Assembly (NCBI RefSeq): GCF_938045595.1
Contig: NZ_CALIBB010000006.1
Span: forward strand, 1 to 15,659
Origin: an uncultured Campylobacter sp.
Lineage (GTDB): Bacteria > Campylobacterota > Campylobacteria > Campylobacterales > Campylobacteraceae
Direction: 5' to 3'
DNA length: 15,659 nt
The translations under genes were made by a program, and so were the position numbers. Below the pieces are notes generated by a model. The model was given only the letters and a program-made list of their open reading frames with translations, was not told the origin of the DNA and searched no databases. Below, piece after piece: positions 1 to 6,098 of this stretch; position 1 is the stretch's first letter; each line of letters begins with the position of its first letter.

Positions 1-2
1 TG

Positions 3-71
3 AAATTTTTATACGCCAAGATGCTAAAAACCAAAGACAACACCGAGCTGCTATCGATAATGAACGGCTAA
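3..71 (+). CDS. 3' end of an unidentified protein-coding gene (partial)
   Basis: An open frame runs in from the left edge and stops at TAA 69-71, giving 22 residues that end in KTKDNTELLSIMNG. The gene starts outside the window and this piece is too short to identify. The main reason to call it real is that a perfect hairpin terminator overlaps the stop codon exactly where a gene end would be expected. The composition, with Lys, Asp, Asn and Leu, looks like a soluble C-terminal helix, but that is only an impression. Confidence 0.55.
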   Translation, partial: KFLYAKMLKTKDNTELLSIMNG

Positions 72-94
72 ATTTTATTAAATTTAGCCTTATT
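66..94 (+). terminator. Rho-independent-type terminator of the leftmost partial gene
   Basis: A perfect 10-bp inverted repeat, GGCTAAATTT (66-75) and AAATTTAGCC (80-89), flanks a 4-base loop TATT and is followed by TTATT. The left arm contains the stop codon TAA (69-71), so gene end and terminator overlap. The stem is AT-rich with a GGC/GCC base, which suits an organism with AT-rich spacers. The following T tract is short, so termination could be partial. Confidence 0.6.
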
Positions 95-609
95 CTGAAA
101 TTTCGCTCTAAATTAGCGACATGGCTTGCACTGCTTGCCACAAATGCCACCACGTAGCTTCGTACGCGCTTTCAAGGCGGCGCGCAAATTCTGAGGGTAG
201 GGGATTTGCGACGTGTAAAATTCTGTAAATATGTGGCGAGCTGATATTGTAGTAATGCACTAGACTTTCACTTAAAATCCCAATAGCTATGAAATTCTAA
301 AGCTTAGCTTTAAATTTATAACTCACAAAATTTTGATTTTAAATTTTGACTACGCTTAATCTTGGGCCGTAGCCTCTTTTGTTTGGATGTCGCATCCTAC
401 TCGCAACCCTCATTTTAAGATGTACTCACTTCGGCTGCGATAAAATTAACATATGAATCCTACATCTAAGCTTGTAAGCTTGCTATTGACGTTTAAATTT
501 TACTAGCCACGTTTTAAAATTTTAAAATAGCAGTTTAATCCATATTTTAAGGAGATTTAAATTGGGACGACGTTATAATTTATCTATATTTTAATTAAAA
601 GGAAAAACA
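72..609. other. 538-base spacer with no convincing gene
   Basis: Apart from the terminator at its left end and the promoter at its right end, I see no long open frame with a ribosome binding site. The right half is AT-rich with repeated TTTAAATTTT/AAAATTTTAAAA words, for example at 494-530. A 35-codon cysteine-rich frame at 121-228 has no ribosome binding site and was not accepted. A regulatory RNA or a decayed gene cannot be excluded. Confidence 0.5.
574..579 (+). promoter_or_regulatory. -10 box (TATAAT) for the lipoprotein gene
   Basis: A perfect TATAAT lies about 30 bases before the ATG at 610. A strong -35 box is not visible, which is usual for Campylobacter sigma-70 promoters, where the -10 box carries most of the signal. 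A ribosome binding site AAAAGGAAAA lies between it and the start codon. Confidence 0.55.
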
Positions 610-981
610 ATGAAATATCTGATTTCAAAAAGTCTTTTTACTTTAGCCGTGTCTTTTGCAGCCGCTTCCATCTTAGGTGGTTGTGGTTTTATAAAAAAGC
701 CGATGACTAGTGAGGCGACACTCTTAGATCGCGCTGAAATGGCAACTGGTATAGATAAATCAAATCTAACGGTTGTGCCTGATTCAGTAAAAAGTGAGAT
801 CGACTCCGTGCACTATAAGGTCAGAAGCAAAAACGGTGATTTGTATCGTTGCTATTTTTCATCCGTTATAGTAGTTGATTCTGACGTGCTTTGCACGAAA
901 ATCGTCGGAGCAGCGGGTAGTACGGGAAGCGGCAAAGGCGGTAACTGCAACGCTCTGCTTAAAAAAGCAGGCAAGTGCTAG
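610..981 (+). CDS. Small cysteine-rich lipoprotein of unknown function
   Basis: The 123-residue product has a lipoprotein signal peptide: a basic start (MKYLISKS), a hydrophobic stretch at residues 9-22 and the lipobox LGGC, with Cys25 as the lipidation site. The mature protein is only about 99 residues and has four further cysteines (81, 95, 113, 123). Two follow aromatic or hydrophobic strands (RCYF and VLC). The other two are in a Gly/Lys-rich tail that ends in Cys, so two disulfides are plausible. The preceding AAGGAAAA is a good ribosome binding site at suitable spacing. The gene stands alone between two long spacers. I do not recognise the family. Anchoring in the outer or inner membrane facing the periplasm is inferred from the signal only. 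Confidence 0.75.
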   Translation: MKYLISKSLFTLAVSFAAASILGGCGFIKKPMTSEATLLDRAEMATGIDKSNLTVVPDSVKSEIDSVHYKVRSKNGDLYRCYFSSVIVVDSDVLCTKIVGAAGSTGSGKGGNCNALLKKAGKC

Positions 982-1469
982 CGCGCTAAAGACGGCTTAA
1001 ATCGTGCGGCTTTAAAACGGTTCATTCGGCCCAAATGCGCGCCACTAGCCGTTTAGGCCGCACCCGCAAAATCTTCATCGCGTCTGTAAAGCAAGCCCGC
1101 TACTTTACGGCACATTTCGACGCTCGTTATGTTAGCGGGTAGTAAAATTTTAATGCTTTTAGGCTTTGCCGAGAGGATTGCAAAATTTTAACGCGTAAAT
1201 TTTAAATTCGGGCGCATTTGGGCTCTTTTCGTTACGAAACGAGGCGTAAAATTTTACGCTTTAATTTTACTGTGCAAGATTTACCGCATGAAATTTCATT
1301 GCGCAAAGCCCTTTGCTCCGGCGCTTCGCGGATCGCAGCACGCGATTTAGCCGAGCCGCCTAAACGTTGCAAATTAGCTCGCGATCCCCGCGTTCCGCTT
1401 CGCCGCGCAAATCCGCCGCACGATTTATCGCGTGAAATTTCGCTCGCTCCTATCTATTTCGCTCGCTTC
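982..1469. other. 488-base spacer with degenerate repeats, no gene seen
   Basis: This is the gap between the lipoprotein gene and the end of the minus-strand transporter. An open frame at 1218-1637 crosses it but overlaps the transporter C-terminus antisense and has no family-like sequence. Two related stretches, 1278-1304 and 1422-1448, share GATTTAyCGCrTGAAATTTC. The first contains the 12-bp palindrome ATGAAATTTCAT (1289-1300). Another palindrome, TAGCGCGCTA (979-988), spans the lipoprotein stop codon. Confidence 0.5.
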
Positions 1470-2813
1470 CTACTTCCCGCCGAAAAACAGCAGATTTGCC
1501 ATTATGATCACGATCGCGACGGGCGCTACGAAGCGCAGCGAAAAGTACCAAATTTTAAATCCAAGCTCGCCCATATCGGCGCCAAAAAGCCCGCGCAGGC
1601 GCTGCGCGTCCATCACGAAGCCAACAAAGATCGCTGAGGTTAGCGCGCCTAGAGGAAGCATGACGTTTGAGCTTACGAAATCCAAGCAGTCAAAAAAGCT
1701 CGCGCCGAAAAGCTTAAATTTGCTCGCATAATCCGCGTGCATCGATAGCAGCGAGCATGCGCCTAGCGCCGCTATGACGCACCCCGAGATGCAGACTGCG
1801 CGCAGGCGCGAAATTTTAAATCTGCCGATGAGATAGAAGACGAAGGGCTCGATCATCGAAACTGCGCTCGTGATCCCCGCGAAAAAGAGCGAGACGAAAA
1901 ACGCGACTTCAAGCACCTGCCCCGCTAGCCCCATTTTTGCAAACATCGTAGTGAGCGAGACGAACACAAGCCCCGCACCCTGCGCGGGATCGGCGCGGAA
2001 TTCGAAGATGAAAGTAAAGACGATGAGCCCCATCATCAGCCCGATCGCGATGTTGATAAATACGATGTTTACCGAGCTTCGCACGAGCCGCACCCCCTCG
2101 CTAAGCGATGCCGCGTATGCCGCGATACAGCCGACGCCCACGCACAGGGTAAAGAGCGCGAGTCCGAGCGCGGAGAGGACGGAGTTAACGGTGATTTTGC
2201 CGAAGTCGGGGTAGAAAAGAAATTTCGCCGCCGCGCCGAAGCCCTGCATCGTGCACGCATACGCAAGCATCGCAAGCAGCAGCACGAAAAGCAGCGGCAT
2301 CATCACGACGTTTAGCCGCTCGATACCGCTTTTGATGCCGCGCGCGACGACGGATAGCGTCAGCACGAGTGCAAGCGCGTAAAAGCCCAGGCTCGTGGCT
2401 AGCGAATGCGAGATGAGATCGTCAAAGACGGCACCCGCTTCCTCGGCGGTTGCGGGCAGCGGAGAAAAGCCCAAAAAGATATAGCGGATTACCCAGCCGA
2501 GGATCACGAGGTAAAAGGACAGCACCAGCATGCCGCCCGCGATAAAAACGCCTCCCGCGCGCCATTTGCGTCCGCCGCGCGGCGCCAGCGTCTCGTACGC
2601 GCTCGGTAGATCCCGCCCGCTTAGCCTGCCTAGCGCCATCTCGGCTAGGAATATGCTAAAGCCCACGCCCAGCGTGAGCGCTAGATATAAAAGCACGAAG
2701 GCGCTGCCGCCGTTTTGACCCACGAGGGTGGGGAATTTCCATGCATTGCCAAGCCCCACCGCGCCGCCCGCGACGGCAAGTATGAAGCCGATTTTGCTAA
2801 ATTTATCGTTCAT
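1470..2813 (-). CDS. NSS-family Na+-dependent amino-acid-type symporter, copy 1
   Basis: This 447-residue inner-membrane protein belongs to the neurotransmitter:sodium symporter (LeuT-fold) family, which drives uptake of amino acids or related solutes with the Na+ gradient. Visible signatures are TM1 with GGAVGLGNAWKFP (residues 16-28, including the Na+-site Asn23), the TM3 segment SFYLVILGW, the broken TM6 helix FTLCVGVG (221-228) and TM8 ITSAVSM (314-320) with Na2-site Thr/Ser. The length suits the short bacterial members with about 11 membrane spans. Lys26 replaces the Arg usual at the outer gate. Cys224 replaces the Ser found in LeuT and in copy 2. The ribosome binding site GGAG lies just before the ATG. 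The gene is markedly G+C-rich compared with its tandem paralogue. The substrate cannot be told from sequence. Confidence 0.93.
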   Translation of the reverse strand: MNDKFSKIGFILAVAGGAVGLGNAWKFPTLVGQNGGSAFVLLYLALTLGVGFSIFLAEMALGRLSGRDLPSAYETLAPRGGRKWRAGGVFIAGGMLVLSFYLVILGWVIRYIFLGFSPLPATAEEAGAVFDDLISHSLATSLGFYALALVLTLSVVARGIKSGIERLNVVMMPLLFVLLLAMLAYACTMQGFGAAAKFLFYPDFGKITVNSVLSALGLALFTLCVGVGCIAAYAASLSEGVRLVRSSVNIVFINIAIGLMMGLIVFTFIFEFRADPAQGAGLVFVSLTTMFAKMGLAGQVLEVAFFVSLFFAGITSAVSMIEPFVFYLIGRFKISRLRAVCISGCVIAALGACSLLSMHADYASKFKLFGASFFDCLDFVSSNVMLPLGALTSAIFVGFVMDAQRLRGLFGADMGELGFKIWYFSLRFVAPVAIVIIMANLLFFGGK

Positions 2814-2847
2814 TTTCGCTCCGATGATTTTTAAATTTTAAAGTCGC

Positions 2848-2863
2848 GGAATTTTAAAATTCC
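2848..2863. repeat. 16-bp perfect palindrome upstream of the copy-1 transporter
   Basis: GGAATTTTAAAATTCC equals its own reverse complement. It sits 35-50 bases upstream of the transporter start on the minus strand, so it lies in the promoter area. A partial copy (AAATTTTAAAATTCCGC) occurs at 2925-2941. Operator function is a guess. Confidence 0.4.
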
Positions 2864-2880
2864 AAACTACCGCCGCATCT

Positions 2881-2937
2881 CGCTATGAAATTTGGCTCGC
2901 TACTTTGGGCCGCTTTGGCGCTAAATTTTAAAATTCC
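2881..2937 (+). repeat. Degenerate direct repeat, unit A
   Basis: It begins CGCTATGAAATTTGGCTCGC and ends with GCGCTAAATTTTAAAATTCC. It matches unit B at 3121-3175 over about 55 bases with scattered substitutions and one small indel. Its opening motif also resembles 1278-1304 and 1422-1448 beyond the other side of the transporter gene. Confidence 0.45.
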
Positions 2938-3120
2938 GCAGCGTGATCAGACGCGGCTGCGCTACGGCGTCTTTGCCGCGGTCTTGCGCAGGTTGCCGTG
3001 CGGGTTAGCGCGGTCGCGCCGAAGGCTGATTGCGGTCGCCGCATACTCCTATCTAGACATAAAATTCCAGGCGTAATTTTTTGACAGCCGCCATGGTCGC
3101 TAACGGATCGCGGCAAGTTT

Positions 3121-3175
3121 GCTATGAAATTTTGCCCGTTACTTTTAGACTGCTTCAGCGCCAAATTTTAAATCC
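3121..3175 (+). repeat. Degenerate direct repeat, unit B
   Basis: This is the second copy of the unit at 2881-2937. It begins GCTATGAAATTTTGCCCGTT and ends GCGCCAAATTTTAAATCC. It lies directly downstream of the copy-2 transporter stop codon (minus strand), whereas unit A is directly upstream of copy 1. Confidence 0.45.
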
Positions 3176-3200
3176 ATGTTATCCACCTGCTTTGCAAAAT

Positions 3201-4550
3201 TTAAAAATTTAAAATTTTTAGCTGATTGAGCGCTATCACTACGATCGCGACTGGCGCCACGAAGCGCAGTAGCACGAAATACCACAGCTTAAAGCCCATT
3301 CGTCCCATATATGGGCGCAGTAGAATTTCGACGGCTCGTTTTTTGATCACGAATCCTACGAAAATCGCCACAATTATGCCGCTAAGAGGCATTAAGATAT
3401 TTGAGGTCAGGTAATCAAGCACGTCAAAAAAGCTCTTGCCACCTAGGCTAAAATATTCGCTCGTACCTCTGTAATAACCCAAAATGCAGCATATCCCTAA
3501 AACATACGTCACGGCAAAAACTAAAAGCGAAGCGCGCTTGCGGCTTAGCTTGCGGGAGTTTACGAGATAATAAATCGCAGGCTCCAGCATCGAAATTGCA
3601 GAAGTAATCGCTGCAAATAATAGCGAGGTGAAAAATAAAAAGGCTAGGATATTTCCGATCGCACCGAGCTTTGAAAAAAGCACCACCAGCGAGACAAACA
3701 CTAGCCCTGGGCCTTGCGCTTTGGGATCGCCGCCGAATTCAAAGATGAAAGTAAAGACGATAAGCCCCATCATCACGCCGATTAGGACATTAATGCAGAC
3801 GATATTTATGCTTGAGGTTAGGATATTGGTGCGCGCAGGCAGGCTTGCAGCATAGGTCATAATCGTAGTAACGCCAAGCGAAAGCGTAAAAAATGCAAGT
3901 CCTAGCGCCGAAAGAACGCTATCTTTATTAAGCTTGGAAAAATCTGGCACTAGCAAGAATTTTGCGCTACGTCCGAATCCATCGAAACTCGCGGCGTAAA
4001 TTAGCATTAAAACCAGCAAAATAAATAGCGCGGGCATCATCCAGACATTAAGCCGCTCGATGCCGCTTTTAACGCCCTTAGATACGATGAAAAAGCAAAA
4101 CGCCGACGCTATGGTAAAGCACACCGCCACGCTTAAAAAATCGCTACCTAAAAGCGCTTTAAACGCTGCGCCGCTTTCATCTATGCTTTTTGGCAGATAC
4201 AAGGCGCTTGAGACCACGTATTTTAGGATCCAGCCCATTACGACGCTGTAAAAAGCATAGATCAAAAGCGCACTAATCATAAAAAATCCCGCGTATTTCC
4301 ATGCGCCTTTGTATGAGGGCGCGAGTTTTTCAAATGCGCGCACCGGATCACTTTCGCTTAGCCTGCCGATGACGATCTCGGCTAAAAAAATCACGAAGCT
4401 AACCAAAAGCGTCAGCAAAAGATATAGCAAGATAAATGCGCTGCCGCCGTTGGTGCCTACTAAAGTGGGGAATTTCCACGCGTTACCGAGCCCCACGGCA
4501 CTGCCTGCGACTGCGAGAATGAAGCCGATTTTGCTGAACTTATCATTCAT
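3201..4550 (-). CDS. NSS-family Na+-dependent amino-acid-type symporter, copy 2
   Basis: This 449-residue inner-membrane symporter is a tandem paralogue of the gene at 1470-2813. The first 30 residues are the same except Ser17 for Gly, and the numbering stays aligned to about residue 276. It has the same family landmarks: AVGLGNAWKFP in TM1, AFYSVVMGW in TM3, FTLSLGVT in TM6 (221-228) and ITSAISM in TM8. The TM6 sequence FTLSLG is identical to LeuT, while copy 1 has Cys224 at this substrate-site position, so the two probably prefer different solutes. Lys26 again replaces the gate Arg. AAGG lies 6 bases before the ATG. The gene is far less G+C-rich than copy 1. It is divergent from the nitroreductase across 121 bases. 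The substrate is unknown. Confidence 0.93.
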   Translation of the reverse strand: MNDKFSKIGFILAVAGSAVGLGNAWKFPTLVGTNGGSAFILLYLLLTLLVSFVIFLAEIVIGRLSESDPVRAFEKLAPSYKGAWKYAGFFMISALLIYAFYSVVMGWILKYVVSSALYLPKSIDESGAAFKALLGSDFLSVAVCFTIASAFCFFIVSKGVKSGIERLNVWMMPALFILLVLMLIYAASFDGFGRSAKFLLVPDFSKLNKDSVLSALGLAFFTLSLGVTTIMTYAASLPARTNILTSSINIVCINVLIGVMMGLIVFTFIFEFGGDPKAQGPGLVFVSLVVLFSKLGAIGNILAFLFFTSLLFAAITSAISMLEPAIYYLVNSRKLSRKRASLLVFAVTYVLGICCILGYYRGTSEYFSLGGKSFFDVLDYLTSNILMPLSGIIVAIFVGFVIKKRAVEILLRPYMGRMGFKLWYFVLLRFVAPVAIVVIALNQLKILNF

Positions 4551-4641
4551 ATTATGCCTTGTAGCGGAATTTGAAAGGGCAATATTAGCAAAATCTAGCT
4601 TAACTCACCAAGCTAGCCGGGTGGAATTTAGGCAAACCCGC

Positions 4642-4647
4642 TATAAT
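4642..4647 (+). promoter_or_regulatory. -10 box (TATAAT) for the nitroreductase gene
   Basis: A perfect TATAAT in the context GCTATAATGCCGCG lies 25 bases before the ATG at 4672. It is in the 121-base divergent spacer shared with the copy-2 transporter, so both genes could be influenced by one regulator. No obvious operator palindrome was found there. Confidence 0.6.
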
Positions 4648-4671
4648 GCCGCGAATTTTAAAGGAGATAAA

Positions 4672-5301
4672 ATGAAATCGATAAAAGAAGTGATGCTCTC
4701 TCGCCACAGTTGCCGTAAATTTTGCAGCTATAAACTAAATAGCGAGCTCGTGCGCGAGATACTTGATCTTGCGCGCTTAAGTCCCAGCTCATGCGGATTA
4801 GAGCCGTGGAGGATGATGATAATCTCGGATCCTTGCGAGCTAAAAGAGCTTTCTGTAGCCTGTAACAGCCAGCCGCAAATAGCCGAGTGCTCGCACGCCG
4901 TGATTTTAATCGCGCGTAACGATCTGCGCGTGGGCGAGGAGTATTTAGAGCGCACCGTTCACCGTCGCGCAAACACTCCGCAAAAATATGAAGCTGCGAT
5001 GAATTATTTCCGCGCAAAATTTGCGGACTTAGACGACGAAGCGCTGATGAACTACGCGACCAAGCAGCTTTATATCTTAGCGGCAAATATCGCTAATATT
5101 GCCGAGGGCTTTGACGTGCGCTCGTGTATAATGACCGGCTTTGACGCCGCGGCTTTGGAAAAATTCTGCGCTTTAGAGGCGAAATTTCGTCCTGCAATCG
5201 TCGTGGTTTTGGGACGTGGTGAGCCTAGCAAATATCCGCACACGCGCTACGAGCTGGATGAAATTTTAATCTCTCGCGGCGGCGGCAGCGGAAAAAGATA
5301 A
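4672..5301 (+). CDS. rdxA: RdxA-like NAD(P)H nitroreductase (flavoprotein)
   Basis: This 209-residue protein is a nitroreductase-family FMN enzyme, expected to reduce nitro compounds or quinones with NAD(P)H in the cytoplasm. It matches Helicobacter RdxA by its N-terminal SRHSCRKF (10-17; Cys14 corresponds to the RHSC cysteine), RLSPSSCGLEPW (35-46, the FMN-binding region), and RSCIMTGFD (150-158; Cys152 corresponds to the cysteine before GGFD in RdxA). The C-terminal segment PAIVVVLGRGE is typical of the family. The start at 4672 is chosen because AAAGGAG lies 6 bases before it and TATAAT precedes it. The upstream in-frame extension runs antisense through the transporter and is not real. RdxA in Helicobacter activates metronidazole. 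Whether this one does is inference. It could equally be called a generic NfsB-type nitroreductase. Confidence 0.85.
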   Translation: MKSIKEVMLSRHSCRKFCSYKLNSELVREILDLARLSPSSCGLEPWRMMIISDPCELKELSVACNSQPQIAECSHAVILIARNDLRVGEEYLERTVHRRANTPQKYEAAMNYFRAKFADLDDEALMNYATKQLYILAANIANIAEGFDVRSCIMTGFDAAALEKFCALEAKFRPAIVVVLGRGEPSKYPHTRYELDEILISRGGGSGKR

Positions 5302-5315
5302 AATGAAGTATTTCT

Positions 5316-5348
5316 GCTTGCAAAGCTTAGGCGCAAGCTTCGTTTATT
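5316..5348 (+). terminator. Possible terminator after the nitroreductase gene
   Basis: A 6-bp stem, GCTTGC (5316-5321) and GCAAGC (5333-5338), is followed by TTCGTTTATT. A competing stem, AAGCTT/AAGCTT (5323-5328, 5335-5340), overlaps it. The position 15 bases after the stop suits a terminator, but the loop is long and the T run is broken. Confidence 0.35.
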
Positions 5349-5396
5349 AAAAGCGTCGTTTTGCGAAATTTTATCGGTTTAAAAGTGCGATAGCGT

Positions 5397-5402
5397 TAAA
5401 AT
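5397..5402 (+). promoter_or_regulatory. -10 box (TAAAAT) for thyX
   Basis: TAAAAT in the context GCGTTAAAATGCGC lies 25 bases before the chosen ATG at 5428. The spacing suggests a very short leader. Because this box overlaps the ATG at 5401, it is also an argument against using that earlier start. Confidence 0.45.
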
Positions 5403-5427
5403 GCGCTTAAAATTTCAAAGGATAATC

Positions 5428-6063
5428 ATGCAAGTCAAACTTCTAAATTTCACTCCGCTTTGGGTCTGCTCAAATGCGATCCGCACCTGCTGGCAGAGCT
5501 TTGAGCGCGGCGATTGCGGCGGCGCCAAAGACCTAGCGCTCATTGACCGCGTCGGCAATCAGCTCAAGCACTCAAGCACGCTCGAACACCTCTACTACAA
5601 CTTCTACATCAGCGGCATCTCTCGCGCGCTGCTTCAGGAGCTGGCGCGCCACCGCCTAGCAAGCCTTAGCGTAAAATCCACGCGCTACACTCTCAAAGAA
5701 TTGCGCGGCGAGGGCAGCTTCGCGCAAGGGGATTTCGAAAACGCCGCGCGATACATCGTGCTTACCGGCAATGAAGCGGTCGATAACGCAAGCATCGCAG
5801 CTCTTGAAAATCTGCGCGTAATCTTACAAACCCCGATCAGCCTTGATATCGCAAAATACTGCCTGCCCGAGTGCTACAAGAGCGAGCTTAGCTGGAGCAT
5901 AAACGCGCGTAGCTTGCAAAATTTCCTCGCTCTGCGCTCTAGCAAAGCTGCACTTTGGGAGATACGCGAGCTTGCCGGTAAAATTTACGATGCGCTGCCG
6001 CAGGAGCATAAATTTATATTCCAAAGCTGCATGGCAGGCGAGAAGACGCAGGACGAGGAGTAG
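5428..6063 (+). CDS. thyX: FAD-dependent thymidylate synthase ThyX
   Basis: This 211-residue enzyme methylates dUMP to dTMP using methylene-tetrahydrofolate and FAD with NADPH, without forming dihydrofolate. It replaces ThyA in many epsilon-group bacteria. Landmarks are HSSTLEHLYYNFYISGISRA (48-67) and the ThyX motif RHRLASLSVKSTRY (74-87), in which the nucleophilic Ser84 and the flanking RHR and RY are kept. The usual central NE of RHRxxSxNExSxRY is SV here. The C-terminal third (SINARSLQNFLALRSSKAALWEIREL) is also family-like. The start at 5428 is preferred over 5401 because AAAGGA lies 6-8 bases before it and the protein then begins MQVKLLNFTP, as in Campylobacter ThyX. An unknown gene follows after 35 bases and may be co-transcribed. 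Confidence 0.96.
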   Translation: MQVKLLNFTPLWVCSNAIRTCWQSFERGDCGGAKDLALIDRVGNQLKHSSTLEHLYYNFYISGISRALLQELARHRLASLSVKSTRYTLKELRGEGSFAQGDFENAARYIVLTGNEAVDNASIAALENLRVILQTPISLDIAKYCLPECYKSELSWSINARSLQNFLALRSSKAALWEIRELAGKIYDALPQEHKFIFQSCMAGEKTQDEE

Positions 6064-6098
6064 CGAGCGAAGTAAAATTTTGATATAAGGGGGTTGCG

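Larger units (their letters stand above)
2814..3200. other. 387-base spacer between the transporter genes, with a direct repeat
   Basis: No gene is seen. Two stretches of about 55 bases, 2881-2937 and 3121-3175, are imperfect direct copies. Both run from GCTATGAAATTT through a CGCTAC/CGTTAC block to a GCGCYAAATTTTAAA end. A perfect 16-bp palindrome, GGAATTTTAAAATTCC (2848-2863), lies 35-50 bases before the start of the copy-1 transporter. It may be an operator, but the same AAATTTTAAA core is common throughout the window's spacers. Confidence 0.5.

Noticed and set aside
121..228. 35-codon frame beginning MACTACHKCHH, cysteine- and histidine-rich
   Set aside because: It looks metal- or haem-binding at first sight, but there is no ribosome binding site, no promoter and the rest is ordinary low-information sequence.
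549..595. AAGGAG followed by a TTG-started 10-codon frame upstream of the lipoprotein gene (possible leader peptide)
   Set aside because: The frame overlaps the likely -10 box at 574-579, so it would lie upstream of the transcript start.
1218..1637. 139-codon plus-strand frame across the spacer and transporter end
   Set aside because: It overlaps the conserved transporter C-terminus antisense, has no good ribosome binding site, and its translation is Arg/Ala-rich without family features.
4309..4671. Upstream in-frame extension of the nitroreductase
   Set aside because: It runs antisense through the transporter N-terminus. The nitroreductase domain begins at 4672, with a ribosome binding site and TATAAT directly ahead.
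5401..5427. Nine-codon upstream extension of thyX
   Set aside because: ATG 5401 overlaps the -10 box and lacks a ribosome binding site. ATG 5428 has AAAGGA and gives the family N-terminus.
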